From Arachis hypogaea (taxonomy: Eukaryota; Streptophyta; Magnoliopsida; Fabales; Fabaceae), in the NCBI RefSeq assembly GCF_003086295.3, contig NC_092041.1, forward strand, positions 99,039,827-99,103,826: 64,000 bases of DNA, given 5' to 3'. A program made the translations under genes and the position numbers. The first letter of the stretch is position 1; the number at the start of each line of letters is the position of its first letter. A model generated the notes under the pieces. That model searched no databases. It was not told where the DNA came from and was given only the letters and a program-made list of their open reading frames with translations. Shown here in pieces: positions 43,354 through 56,470 of this stretch.

Positions 43354-44395
43354 GGTGGACTCATTCCTTAATCTCCTTGTCTATTTATTTTTCTGTTTTC
43401 GGCTTTATGCTGTATGTTCTATCTATGTTTGTGTCTTCACTACATGATCATTAATTTCTAGTGTCTATGTCTTAAGGCTATGAATAACTCCATGAATCCT
43501 TCACCTCTCTTAAAATGAAAATGTGCTTATTAAAAAGAACAAGAAGTACTTGGATTTCAAATTTTATCTTGAAATAGTTTATTATTTTGATGTGTGGCAA
43601 TACTTTTTGTTCTCTGAATGAATGCTTGAACAGTGCATATTTTTATCTTGTTGTTTATGAATGTTAAAGTTCTTGGCTCTTGAAAGAATGATGAACAAAG
43701 AGAAATGTTATTGATAATCTGAAAATCATGAAATTGATTCTTGAAGCAAGAAAAAGTAGTGAAAAAGAAAAAGTAGTAGCGAAAAAAAATGGCGAAAAAA
43801 AAAAGAAAAAAAAAGAAAAAGCAAAGCAGAAAAAGCCAATATCCTTTAAACCAAAAGCAAGGGTAAAAAGATCCAAGGCTTTGAGTATTAATGGATAGGA
43901 GGGCCCAAGAATAAAATCCAGGCCTAGCGGCTAAATCAAGCTGTCCCTAACCATGTGCTTGTGCATGAGGTCCAAGTGAAAAACTGAGACGATGGTTAAA
44001 GTCATGATCCAAAGCAAAAGAGTGTGCTAAGAACTCTGGACACCTCTAACTGGAGACTTTAGCAAAGCTAGTCACAATTGAAAAGGTTCACCCAGTTATA
44101 TGTTGTGGCATTTATGTATCCGGTGGTAATACAGAAAACAAAGTGCTTAGGGTCACGGCCAAGACTCATAAAGTAACTGTGTTCAAGAATCAACATACTG
44201 AACTAGGAAATTAATAACACTATCTAAATTCTAGTTCCTATAGATGCCAATCATTCTGAATTTCAAAGGATAAATGAGATGCAAAAATTGTTTAGAAGCA
44301 AAAAGCTACAAGCCCGCTCATCTAATTAGGACTAAGTTTCATTGATACTTGGGATTCATTGTATATTCTCTTCTTTTTATCCTATTTGTTTTCAG
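43354..44395 (+). other. 3' non-coding region of element A (first copy)
   Basis: Aligns with 59375-60454 in the second copy but with many single-base deletions, for example in the A-rich stretch near 43780-43830. Also aligns with the 3' region of element C. No gene seen. Confidence 0.65.
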
Positions 44396-44432
44396 TTGCT
44401 TGGGAACAAGCAACAATTTAAGTTTGGTGTTG
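44396..44432 (+). promoter_or_regulatory. Stem-loop plus AAGTTTGGTGT box before A 3' LTR
   Basis: TTGCTTGGGAACAAGCAA (7-bp stem, loop GGAA), CAATTT, AAGTTTGGTGT and TG, then the LTR at 44433. Confidence 0.7.
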
Positions 44433-45365
44433 TGATGAGCGGATAATTTATACGCTTTTTGGCATTGTTTTTATATAGTTTTTAGTATGATTTAGTATTT
44501 TAGTATATTTTTATTAGTTTTTAAGCAAAATTACACTCTGGACTTTACTATGAGTTTGTGTATTTTTCTGTGATTTCAGGTATTTTTGGCTGAAATTGAG
44601 GGACCTAAGCACAAATCTGATTAGAGGCTGAAAAAAGACTGCTGATGCTGTTGGATTCTGACTTCCCTACACTCGAAGTGGATTTTCTGGAGCTCAAAAC
44701 TCAATGGCGCGCTCTCAACTGCGTTGGAAAGAAGACATCCAGGACTTTCCAGAAATATATAATAGTCCATACTTTGCTCGAGTTTGACGATGCAAACTGG
44801 CGTTCAACGCCCCTTCTCTGCCCTTTCTGGTGTCAAAAGCCAGAACTGCAAAAAGGAGTTAAACGCCCAAACGCACAAACTGGTTTAACTCAAGGAAGCC
44901 TCCACACATGTAAAGCTCAAGCTCAGCCAAGACACACCAGTGGCCCGGAAGTGGATTTCTGCACTTTACTTATTTCTGTAAACCCTAGTAGCTAGTTTCA
45001 GTATAAATAGGACTTTTACTATTGTATTTTATCTGAATATTTGGAACGTTTTCCTTAGACTTGGGGGCTGCCTTCGGCCATGCCTGGACCTTCATTCACT
45101 TATGTATTTTCAACGGTGGAGTTTTTACACACCAAGATTAAGGTGTGAAGCTCTGCTGTGCTCGAGTATTAATGCAAATACTATTATTTTCTATTCAATT
45201 CACAGCTTATTCTTGTTCTAAGATATTCATTCGCACTTCAACCTGATGAATGTGATGATCATGACACTCATCATATTCTCACTTATGAACGCGTGACTGA
45301 CAACCACTTCCGTTCTACTTAAGATGTTGAGCGTGTTCTCTAGCCTCCCATTCTGAAAGATCGAG
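44433..45365 (+). repeat. Element A 3' LTR, truncated by the gap
   Basis: Begins TGATGAGCGG and matches 60492-61463 with frequent one-base deletions. It ends in GATCGAG at the run of Ns. The density of deletions is much higher than in the same sequence of the second copy. Confidence 0.85.
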
Positions 45366-46365
45366 NNNNNNNNNNNNNNNNNNNNNNNNNNNNNNNNNNN
45401 NNNNNNNNNNNNNNNNNNNNNNNNNNNNNNNNNNNNNNNNNNNNNNNNNNNNNNNNNNNNNNNNNNNNNNNNNNNNNNNNNNNNNNNNNNNNNNNNNNNN
45501 NNNNNNNNNNNNNNNNNNNNNNNNNNNNNNNNNNNNNNNNNNNNNNNNNNNNNNNNNNNNNNNNNNNNNNNNNNNNNNNNNNNNNNNNNNNNNNNNNNNN
45601 NNNNNNNNNNNNNNNNNNNNNNNNNNNNNNNNNNNNNNNNNNNNNNNNNNNNNNNNNNNNNNNNNNNNNNNNNNNNNNNNNNNNNNNNNNNNNNNNNNNN
45701 NNNNNNNNNNNNNNNNNNNNNNNNNNNNNNNNNNNNNNNNNNNNNNNNNNNNNNNNNNNNNNNNNNNNNNNNNNNNNNNNNNNNNNNNNNNNNNNNNNNN
45801 NNNNNNNNNNNNNNNNNNNNNNNNNNNNNNNNNNNNNNNNNNNNNNNNNNNNNNNNNNNNNNNNNNNNNNNNNNNNNNNNNNNNNNNNNNNNNNNNNNNN
45901 NNNNNNNNNNNNNNNNNNNNNNNNNNNNNNNNNNNNNNNNNNNNNNNNNNNNNNNNNNNNNNNNNNNNNNNNNNNNNNNNNNNNNNNNNNNNNNNNNNNN
46001 NNNNNNNNNNNNNNNNNNNNNNNNNNNNNNNNNNNNNNNNNNNNNNNNNNNNNNNNNNNNNNNNNNNNNNNNNNNNNNNNNNNNNNNNNNNNNNNNNNNN
46101 NNNNNNNNNNNNNNNNNNNNNNNNNNNNNNNNNNNNNNNNNNNNNNNNNNNNNNNNNNNNNNNNNNNNNNNNNNNNNNNNNNNNNNNNNNNNNNNNNNNN
46201 NNNNNNNNNNNNNNNNNNNNNNNNNNNNNNNNNNNNNNNNNNNNNNNNNNNNNNNNNNNNNNNNNNNNNNNNNNNNNNNNNNNNNNNNNNNNNNNNNNNN
46301 NNNNNNNNNNNNNNNNNNNNNNNNNNNNNNNNNNNNNNNNNNNNNNNNNNNNNNNNNNNNNNNNN
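45366..46365. other. Assembly gap, 1,000 N
   Basis: Exactly 1,000 Ns, a conventional placeholder length. The left contig ends inside an element A LTR; the right contig begins with the last base of an element B 5' LTR. Confidence 0.98.
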
Positions 46366-46372
46366 AAGTTTT

Positions 46373-46390
46373 TGGCGCCGTTGCCGGGGA
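46373..46390 (+). other. Primer-binding site of element B, second copy
   Basis: TGGCGCCGTTGCCGGGGA just after the gap, identical to 30177-30194. Confidence 0.9.
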
Positions 46391-47133
46391 TTGTTCGAGT
46401 TTGGATAATTGACGATTTATCTTGTTGCTTAGATTAGGAATATTTTATTTTTGTTGGTTTAGAGTCTTTTATTTGAGTTTAGTTTCATATTTTAAGTTTG
46501 GTGTCTTCTTTTGTGTTTTCCTTTAATTTTTCTAAAATTTGTGTTGGATTTTCTAAAATTTTAAGTTTGGTGTCTCTTGTGCTTTTATTTACTTAAAAAT
46601 TTTTTAAAAAATTTTATTCTTGGTGTTCATCTTGAACTTCAAAGTGTTCTTGGTGTTCATCTTGACATTCAAAGTTTTCTTGTTTGTTCTCTTTGTTTTG
46701 ATCTAAAATTTCTAAGTTTAGTGTCATTTTGTTTTTTCTCTTTATCAAATTTCCACCAAATCATATTCTTTTTTTATCAATCAAAATCTAATTTTCAAAA
46801 ATTGATCTTTCAAATCTTTTTCAAAAATCAAATCTTTTTAATTTATTCAACATATCTTTTCAATCATTTTTTTTGCAATCATATCTTCTCAATCAAATCT
46901 TTTTCAAATAATTTTCAATCATATCTTTTTAATTGCTAATTCCCAAATCTTTTAATTAATTAATTAATAGTTTTCAATTTGCTTTAATTTTATTTTCTTT
47001 TAGTTTTCGAAATTTTATTTTATTTTCTATTATTTATTTTATTATTTTCGGTCACTTTTAATTAAATAAAATAAAAAAAATAAAAAATAAAAAAATAATA
47101 TAATAATATCCACATCATCTCCCTTTCTCCATC

Positions 47134-50100
47134 ATGGACCTAAGTGGAATGAGCAGTCCAGAAGGACTCTGGGTCATATGCTAACCCATTACAGCTGTAT
47201 AGGAGTAGCATCTGTATACCTCCATTAAGCAACAGCTTTGAGCTAAATCCTCAACTCATTGTCATGGTGCAGCAAAACTGCCAGTATTCCGGTCTCACAA
47301 GAAGAACCTACTGAGTTTCTGCACAGTTTTTACAAATTGCTGACACAGTACTTAAAGAGGTGGATCAGGATGTCTACAGATTATTACTGTTCCATTTGCT
47401 GTAAAAGATCAAGCTAAAGTGGTTGAATAACCAACCCATAGCAAGCATAAAAACATGGAGACAGTTATCAGACAAATTCCTGAATCAATTTTACCCTCCA
47501 AAAGGATGACACAGCTAAGGCTGGACATCCAAGGCTTTAAACAAGAGGATAATGAATCCCTTTATAATGCCTGGGAGAGTACAGAGGTATGCTAAGAAAA
47601 TGCCCCTCTGAAATATTTTCAGAGTGGGTACGGTTAGACATCTTCATATGGCCACAGAAAAAGCTCAATGTTTAGACCACTCAGCTGATCTATACACATG
47701 CGAAAGCGATGAAGAGCTCAAGAGCTCATAGAACAGTTGCTAGAAATCCATATACTCAAGCAGTGAGTCCTCTATAAAGAAACTATGCATAACTACTGAT
47801 CCAACCTCAAGAACAGATGGTTGAGCTTAATCAGCAATTATATGATGACAAAACAAGCAGAAAAAGATGCTCAAAAAAAAATGCAACAAGAATAGAGCAC
47901 AATTAAATCAGACAAACAGCAACTCTAAACAGATAACAGAAGATGTCAAGCTGTTAAATTAAGAGTGGGAAAACAGAATATCAACCAAGCAGCAGAAAGC
48001 TAATAGGAAAAACTGGCAGAGGATAACCAAACCACTATCCAAAATCCCTCTGAGGACAGTAAGAGCCCAGAGAGGAATACTTCTGGAGTTCACACGCCAG
48101 AAAGGGGGAAAAGTTGGCGTTAAACGCCCATTCTCTGCCCAGTTCTGGCGTTCAAACGCCAGAAAGGGGGAAAAAGTTGGCATTAAACGCCCATTCCTCA
48201 CCCAATCCTGGCGTTCAAACGCCAATGAGGAATCAGACACCTGAGAATGCTGATAGTAACCCCTCAAGAAGGCTTCTCCAACCACTTCTGTAGGAAATAA
48301 ACCTGCAACAACTAAGGTTGAAGAGTATAAAGCAAGATGCCTTATCCTCAGAAACTCCACCAAGCGGAACAGGATAAGCAATTGCCCGCTTTGCAGACTA
48401 TCTCAGGACTCTTGAAATAAAGATTCGTTTGTAGAAGCACTTGAGCAAATACCTTCTTATGCTAAGTTCATGAAAGAAATCTTAAGTCATAAGAAGGAAT
48501 GGAGAGAAACTGAAAAAGTGTTTCTCACTGAAGAATGAAGTGCAGTCATTCTGAAGAGCTTACCAGAGAAGCTTCAAGATCCAGAAGCTTTATGATACCA
48601 TGCATATTAGAAGGTGCTTGTACCAAGACAGCCCTATGTGACCTTGGAGCAAGTATCAATCTAATACATGCATCAACTATCAGAAAGCTTGGGTTGACTG
48701 AAGAAGTCAAACCAACCCGGATATGCCTCCAACTTGCTGATGGCTCCATTAAATACCCATCAGGCATAATTGAGACATGATTGTCAAGGTTGGGCCATTC
48801 GCCTTTCCAACTGACTTTGTAGTGCTGGAAATGGAGGAGCACAAGAGTGTAACTCTCATTCTAAGAAGACCCTTCCTAGCAACTGGATGAACTCTCATTG
48901 ATGTACAAAAAGGGGAAGTGACCTTGAGAGTCAATGAGGATGAGTTCAAGTTGAATGCTGTCAAAGCTATGCAGCATCCAGACACATCAAATGACTGCAT
49001 GAGCGTTGATATTATTGACTCTTTAGTGGAAGAGATCAATATGACTGAGAGTCTCGAATCAGAGCTAGAGGATATCTTTAAAGATGTTCAGCCTGACCTG
49101 GAGGAACCAGAGGAAATAAAAGAACCTCTGAAAATTCCTCAGGAAGAGGATAAGCATCCTAAACCCGAGCTCAAGCCACTACCACCATCCCTAAAGTATG
49201 CATTTCTGGGAGAAGGTGACACTTTTCCAGTGATTATTATAAGCTCTGCTTTAAACTCACAGGAAGAGGAAGCACTAATTCAAGTGCTAAGGACACATAA
49301 GACAGCTCTTGGGTGGTCCATAAGTGATCTTAAGGGCATTAGCCCAGCAAGATGCATGCACAAGATCCTATTGGAAGATAATTCCAAGCCAGTGGTTCAA
49401 CCACAGAGGCGGCTAAATCCAGCCATGAAGGAGGTGGTGCAGAAAGAGGTCACTAAGTTACTAGAGGCCGGGATTATTTATCCTATTTCTGATAGCCCCT
49501 GGGTGAGCCCTGTCCAAGTTGTTCCCAAGAAGGGAGGCATGACAGTGGTTCATAATGAAAAAAATGAACTGGTTCCCACAAGAACAGTTACAGGGTGGCG
49601 TATGTGTATTGACTACAGAAGGCTCAATACAGCCACCAGAAATGATCATTTTCCTTTACCATTCATAGACCAGATGCTAGAGAGACTAGCAGGTCATGAA
49701 TATTATTGCTTTTTGGATGGCTATTCAGGTTACAACCAAATTGCAGTAGATCCTCAGGACCAAGAGAAAATAGTATTTACATGTCCTTCTGGAGTATTTG
49801 CCTACAGAAGGATGCCTTTTGGTCTGTGCAATGCACCTGCAACCTTTCAGAGGTGCATGCTCTCTATCTTTTCAGATATGGTAGAGAAATTTCTGGAAGT
49901 CTTCATGGATGACTTTTCAGTATTTGGAGACTCATTCAACTCCTGCCTTAACCATCTAGCACTTGTTCTGAAAAGATGCCAAGAGACCAACCTAGTTTTA
50001 AACTGGGAAAAATGTCACTTCATGATGACTGAGGGGATTGTCCTTGGGCATAAAATTTCAAGCAAGGGAATAGAGGTGGATCAAGCAAAGGTAGAGGTAA

Positions 50101-52041
50101 TTGAAAAATTACCACCACCTGCCAATGTTAAGGCAATTAGAAGCTTTTGGACATGCAGGATTCTACAGAAGGTTTATAAAGGATTTTTCAAAAATTGCAA
50201 AACCTCTGAGTAACCTGCTAGCTGCACCATTTGTGTTTGACACACAGTGTCTGCAGGCATTTGAGACCCTGAAAGCCAAGCTGGTCACAACACCAGTCAT
50301 CTCTGCACCAGACTTGACATTACCATTTGAACTAATGTGTGATGCCAGTGACCATGCCATTGGTGCAGTGTTGGGACGGAGGCATAACAAGCTTCTGCAC
50401 GTCATTTATTATGCTAGCCGTGTTCTAAATGATGCACAGAAGAATTACACAACCACAGAAAATAGTTACTTGCAGTGGTTTATGCCATTGACAAGTTTAG
50501 ATCCTACTTAGTAGGGTCAAAAGTGATTTTGTACACTGACCATGCTGCTCTTAAATACTTACTCACAAAGCAGGATTCAAACCCAGGCTCATAAGGTGGG
50601 TATTGCTTCTGCAAGAGTTTGATATAGAAATAAGAGACAGAAAAGGGACAGAGAACCAGGTAGCTGATCATTTGTCCGAATTGAACTAGTAGCTGGGGCG
50701 TCCCTCCCTTCTACTGAGATCTCTGAAATCTTTCCAGATGAGCAACTCTTTGCCATCCAGGAAGAACCATGGTTTGCAGATATTGCAAATTATAAAGCTG
50801 TGAGGTTCATACCACAGGAGTACAGCAGGGTGCAAAGAAAAAAATTAATTTCAGATGCCAAGTACTACCTATGGGATGAGCCATATCTCTTTAAGAGATG
50901 TGCAGACGAAATAATCCATAGATGTGTACCTAGAGAGGAAGCACAAAGGATCCTGTGGCATTGCCATAGATCGCAGTATGGGGGACATTTCGGAGGTGAG
51001 CGAACAGCCACTAAGGTCCTCCAATGCGGATTCTACTGGCCTACTATCTATAGGGATGTCCTGGAGTTTGTGCGTAACTGTGATAGTTGCCAAAGAGCTG
51101 GTAACTTGCCTCATGGTTATGCCATGCCTCAACAAGGGATCCTAGAGATTGAATTGTTTGATGTATGGATAATTGACTTCATGGATCCTTCCCACCATCA
51201 TACTCAAACACTTATATTCTAGTGGCAGTAGACAATGTGTCTAAATGGGTAGAAGCAATTGCCACACCCAATAATGATATCAAGACCGTACTGAAATTCC
51301 TACAGAAATACATCTTTAGCAGGTTTGGTGTTCCCAGAGTACTAATCAGTGATGGGGGCACTCATTTCTGCAATAAACAGCTGGACTCTGCTATGGTCCG
51401 ATATGGAATTAGCCACAAGTAGCAACTCCGTATCACCCACAGATAAATGGGCAAGCTGAAGTCTCTAATAGAGAGCTAAAAAGAATCCTGGAACAGACTG
51501 TTATTGCCGTAGAAAGGATTGGGCAAAGAGCTTGGATGATGCTCTGTGGGCATACAGAACAGCCTTCAAGACTCCTATAGGAACCTCTCCATACCACTTA
51601 TGTATGGGAAGGCTTGTCATCTGCCCGTGAACTGGAATATAAAGCCTACTGGGCAACCTGATTCCTAAACATGGATGCTAAGTTAGCTGGTGAAAAAGAT
51701 TGCTCCAGCTAAATGAGCTAGAGGAGTTCAGACTCAGTGCCTTTGAAAATGCAAAAATTTATAAGGAAAAGGCAAAGAAGTGGCATGACAAAAAGTTATC
51801 ATCCAGAGTCTTTGAGCCAGGACAAAAAGTTCTACTCTTCAACTCTAGGCTCAGACTATTCTCAGGAAAACTTAAATCCCAGTGGAGGGGTCCGTATGTG
51901 ATTACAGGGGTCTCACCATATGGATATGTTGAGTTTCAGGATATTGATTCTAACAAAAAGTTCATTGTTAATGGGCAGAGAATTAAACATTATCTTGAAA
52001 GCAATTTCGAGCAGGAATGCTCAAAACTGAGGCTTGAATGA
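47134..52041 (+). pseudogene. gag-pol of element B, second copy
   Basis: Same coding order as 31027-36028. The gag part (47134-48535) is heavily fragmented by dozens of missing bases. The RT block (48918-50140) is identical to the first copy in every motif I compared, including FMDDFSVFG. RNase H and integrase (50150-52041) carry further one-base losses near 50146, 50456, 50578, 51188, 51418 and 51508. The same substitution-type stops as in the first copy (after protease LATG, after AYWAT) are present, so the two share one ancestry to the base level. Confidence 0.85.
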
Positions 52042-52083
52042 GTCTCAGTAAAGGTCCAGCTAAAGACAATAAAGAAGCGCTTG

Positions 52084-52099
52084 CTGGGAGGCAACCCAG
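52084..52099 (+). promoter_or_regulatory. GGGAGGCAACCC hairpin, second copy of B
   Basis: CTGGGAGGCAACCCAG, identical to 36071-36086. Confidence 0.6.
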
Positions 52100-52223
52100 T
52101 CATTAGCAGGTTAATTGTTCTTTAAAAGTTTGATATACAATTTCTCAAGGGAAATCATCAAAATTGAAGGAATTCACAGAGTTACAGAAGGATTCAGTGC
52201 AAAAAGTAGAGAAAAGGAGCTTG

Positions 52224-52496
52224 CTGGCGAAAAAACGCCAGTAAAGGGTACTCTGGGCGCTAAACGCCCAGAATGGTAGGTACCATTTTGGGCGTTAAAC
52301 GCCAGAATGGGCACCATTCTGGGCGTTTAACGCCAGGTTGGCAGCATCCTGGGCGTTCAGCAAAGCGCCAGTGATAAAGGGGATTTCTGGCATTTAACGC
52401 CAGCCAGGGCACCTGGCTGGGCGTTAAACGCCCATTTTGCCCACCAAGTGGGCGTTAAATGCCAGAATGGATACCATTCTGGGCGTTTAACGCCAG
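52224..52496 (+). repeat. Palindrome array, second copy of B
   Basis: Nine units, matching 36212-36485 except for one missing C in the fifth unit (near 52368). Confidence 0.9.
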
Positions 52497-52757
52497 AAAG
52501 GCAGGGGACAGAGATTTTGTTTTCCACTTCAAATTTTTTCAAACTTTCTTGTTTTGATCCATAATTTTCTGCATAAATACATTACAAACTTTCATCATTC
52601 ACTCTCAATTTCAAAAATTAAATAATTTTCTAAATCATTCTTCAAATTTCCTTCAAATCCTTTCCAAATCTTCTTCAAAAACTCAAAATCTCTTCTTAAT
52701 TTCTTTCCATATCTTCTCAAATCTCCTTCAAAGTTTTCGAAATCTCTCCCCCTCCCT

Positions 52758-52765
52758 TATAAATA
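52758..52765 (+). promoter_or_regulatory. Internal TATA box, second copy of B ORF3
   Basis: TATAAATA as at 36747-36754. Confidence 0.45.
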
Positions 52766-52835
52766 CACATTCGGCCATCCCACTCTCCCTACCATTCGAA
52801 TTTGCTCTCCTCCTCTCTCTCCCCCTTCCTTTCTT

Positions 52836-52871
52836 TTGCTTGAGGGCAAGCAAACCTCTAAGTTTGGTGTG
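52836..52871 (+). promoter_or_regulatory. Stem-loop plus box before B ORF3, second copy
   Basis: TTGCTTGAGGGCAAGCAA then AAGTTTGGTGT, identical to 36824-36859. Confidence 0.65.
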
Positions 52872-52908
52872 CTTTTCCATGATCACAAGGCCAAGTTTTA
52901 TCAATATC

Positions 52909-53970
52909 ATGGCTCCTAAGGGAAAACAAACCAATTCAAGAGGCAAGAAAGAGAATACTCCAAAGAATCTTTGGAATTAAGAGAAGTTCTTAACCAAAGA
53001 ACATGCAGACCATTACCACAAAATAATGGGTCTGAGGTCAGTGATCCCGGAAGTCAGATTTGATCTGAAAGAAGATGAATATCTGGAGATCCAAGAGCAA
53101 ATTCGAAACAGAGGATGGGAAGTTCTAACCAACCCTGAGACAAAGGTTGGAAGGAACATGGTTCAGGAATTCTACTCAAATCTGTGGCTGACAGATAAGC
53201 AGAGAATGACTGGAACTGCTTTTCATACCTACAGAACCATGGTCAGAGGAAGAATTATTTACTTCCATCTGGACAAAATAAGAGAGGTCTTCAAATTGCC
53301 TCAACTGCAAGATGATCCTGAATCCTTTAATAGGAGAATGGTGAGAGCAGATAAGGGGTTGGATCAAGTTCTAGAGGACATATGCCTCCCTGGAACTAAG
53401 TGGACAACCAATTCAAAAGGTGCCCCAAACCAACTCAAGAGAGGAGATCTCAAACCAATTGCAAGAGGTTGGCTAGACTTCATTGGGCGTTCTATATTGC
53501 CCACTAGCAACTGTTCTGAGGTCACCATCAAGAGAGCAGTGATGATTCATTGCATTATGCTGAAAAAAGAAGTGGAGGTTCATCATTTGATTGCTTGTGA
53601 GATTTACACAATTGCACACAAGAATTCCACTGAAGCCAAACTGGCTTACCCAAGCTTAATCTCTTTGCTATGTAAAGATGTTGGGGTGAGGATGGGAGTA
53701 GACGAATTCATCCCAATTGAACATCCAATCACCAAGAGGTCAATGGAAGGACAAATGCAAGATAACTCTATCAAAAGGAGGGTGCAGGAGTTCCTCCATG
53801 AACTTCCTGAAATTGACTACTGGGCTAGCCTTGAAGCATCTGTTGCCAAGCTGTAAGAAACTATGGAACAAATTAAGGAAGAACAGCAGAATCAAAACTG
53901 CATGCTCTGCAAATTGCTGAAGGAACAAGAGAAGCAGGGGCGTGAGCTACAGGAGCTGAAACGCCAGTAG
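52909..53970 (+). pseudogene. ORF3 of element B, second copy
   Basis: The same 354-codon frame as 36897-37958, with the same two TAA codons. No difference was found in the positions I compared. This is the best-preserved part of the duplicated segment, as it lies far from the gap in both contigs. Confidence 0.75.
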
Positions 53971-54909
53971 CTCTCCCTTGAAGGGTCAAATACCCCACAA
54001 GTTGAGGGAGCATCCACTTCTCAAAATCAAGTTTGTTGAGTCCTAACTCTGTGATAACCTCTATCATTAGGAATCTATTTTAGAGTCATTTAATTTTTTA
54101 TTTTCTATTATTATTAGTCTTATCTTATATTTATTTTTGAGTCTTGTTCTTAATTCATGATTAATAAAATTTAAGGTTCATGTCTTAAAGCTATGAATGT
54201 CCTATGAATCCATCACCTCTCTTAAATGAAAAATGCTTTAATCACAAAAGAACAAGAAGTACAGGATTTCGAATTTATCTCTGAACTAGTTGAATTAGTT
54301 TGATGTAGTGACAATATTTTTTGTTTTCTGAATGAATGCTTGAATAGTGCATATGTCTTTTGAATTTGTTGATTAAAGAATGTTAAACTTGTTGGCTCTT
54401 GAAAGAATGATGAAAAAGGAGAAATGTTATTGAGGATCTGAAAAATCATCAAATTGATTCTTGAAGCAAGAAAAAGTAGTGTATTCGAAAAAAAAATATA
54501 ATAAAATGATCCAAGTCAAAAAGAGTGTGCTTAAGAACCCTGGACACCTCTAATTGGGGACTCTAGCAAAGCTAAGTCACAATCTAAGAAGGTTCACCCA
54601 GTTATGTGTCAGTGGCATGTATGTATCTGGTGGTAATACTGGAAGACAGAGTGCTTTGGGCCACAGCCAAGACTCATAGAATAACTATGTTCAAGAATCA
54701 TCACACTTAACTAGGAGAATCAATAACACTATCTGAATTTTGAGTTCCTATAGATGCCAATCATTCTAATCTTCAAAGGATAAAGTGAGATGCCAAAACT
54801 GTTCAGAAGCAAAAAGCTACTAGTCCCGCTCATCTAATTGGAGCTAAGTTTCATTGATATTTTGGAGTCTATAGTATGTTCTCTTCTTTTTATCCTAATG
54901 GATTTTTAG
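53971..54909 (+). other. 3' non-coding region of B, second copy
   Basis: Matches 37959-38896, with one extra C in TACCCCACAAG near 53993. No gene seen. Confidence 0.6.
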
Positions 54910-54946
54910 TTGCTTGGGTACAAGCAACAATTTAAGTTTGGTGTTG
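54910..54946 (+). promoter_or_regulatory. Stem-loop plus box before B 3' LTR, second copy
   Basis: TTGCTTGGGTACAAGCAA and AAGTTTGGTGT, as at 38897-38933. Confidence 0.65.
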
Positions 54947-56470
54947 TGATGAGCGGATAATTTATACGCTTTTTGGCACTATTTTTAGTATGTTTTTAGT
55001 ATGTTTTGGTTAGTTTTTAGTATATTTTTATTAGTTTTTATTTAAAATTCACTTTTATGGGCTTTACTATGAGTTTGTGTGTTTTTCTGTGATTTCAGGT
55101 AATTTCTGGCTGAAATTGAGGGACCTGAGCAAAAATCTGATTCAAAGGCTGAAAAAGGACTGCAGATGCTATTGGATTCTGACCTCCCTGCACTCGAAGT
55201 GGATTTTCTGGAGCTACAAAAGCCCAACTGGCACGCTCTAAATTGCGTTGAAAAGTAGACATCTTGGGCTTTCCAGCAATGTATAATAGTTCATACTTTG
55301 CCCGAGATTTGATGGCGCAAACTGGCGTTGCAAATCAGCTTCAGAATTTCCGGTGTTTAACGCCGGAACTGGCACAAAAATTGGAGTTAAACACCCAAAC
55401 TGGCACAAAAGCTGGCGTTTAACTCCCGGAAAAGTCTCTACACATGAAAGCTTCAATGCTCAGCCCAAGCACACACCAAGTGGACCCCAGAAGTGGATTT
55501 TTACGTCATTTACTCATTTCTGTATACCCTAGGTTACTAGTTCACTATTAATAGGACCTTTTGACATTGTATCTAGACCTCATGACATTTTTACACGTTT
55601 CATACTGTACCTTCTACAGCATGAGTCTCTAAACCCCATGGTTGGGGGTGAGGAGCTCTGCTGTGTCTTGATGGATTAATGCAATTACTACTGTTTTTCA
55701 TTCAATCACGCTTGCTTCTATTCTAAGATATCACTTGTTCCTTAACTTGATGAATGTGATGATCCGTGACACTCATCATCATTCTCACCTATGAACGTGT
55801 GCCTGACAACCACATCCGTTCTACTTTAGATTGAGTGAATATCTCTTGGATTCCTTAATCAGAATCTTCGTGGTATAAGCTAGAATTGATGGCGGCATTC
55901 AAGAGAATCCGGAAGGTCTAAACCTTGTCTGTGGTATTCTGAGTAGGATTCAAGGATTGAATGACTGTGATGAGCTTCAAACTCCTGAGGGCTGGGCGTT
56001 AGTGACAGACGCAAAAGAATCACTGGATTCTATTCCAACCTGATTAAGAACCGACAGATAACTAGCCGTGCTGTGACAGAGTGCGTTAAACATTTTCACT
56101 GAGAGGATGGGAGGTAGCCATTGACAACGGTGAAACCCTACCTACAACTTGCCATGGAAGGAGTCTTGCGTGCATGAAAAAGAAGACAGTAGGAAAGTAG
56201 AGATTCAGAAGATATAGCATCTCCAAAACCTCAACCTGTTCTCCATTACTGCAAAACAAGTATTTATTTCATGTTCTTTTACTTTTTACACTTAAATCTG
56301 AGAATTATTGATATCCTGACTAAGAGTTACAAGATAACCATAGCTTGCTTCAAGCCGACAATCTCCGTGGGATCGACCCTTACTCACGTAAGTTATTACT
56401 TGGACGACCTAGTGCACTTGCTGGTTAGTTGTGCGGAATTACAAAAGTGTGATTGCGATTTCGTGCACCA
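54947..56470 (+). repeat. Element B 3' LTR, second copy
   Basis: 1,524 bases, the same length as 38934-40457, followed by the same ACCAT junction into element A. Confidence 0.92.

Larger units (their letters stand above)
13431..45365 (+). mobile_element. Element A, non-autonomous Ty3-gypsy (first copy)
   Basis: A TGATGAGCGG-family LTR retrotransposon holding two other elements: C in its 5' LTR and B in its gag. In order it has a 5' LTR (13431-14319 plus 25068-25809), a tRNA-Asp-type primer site, a leader with three palindromes, gag (27151-28550), the gag-pro end (40458-41370), a palindrome array, ORF3 (42213-43353) and a 3' LTR cut by the gap at 45365. No RT, RNase H or integrase is present between protease and ORF3, so it could only move with enzymes from another element. 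A cleaner copy of everything after B is at 56471-62117. The base before the LTR end is ATTAC, but the sequence after 62117 is TTAAA, so no target-site duplication is seen. Confidence 0.85.
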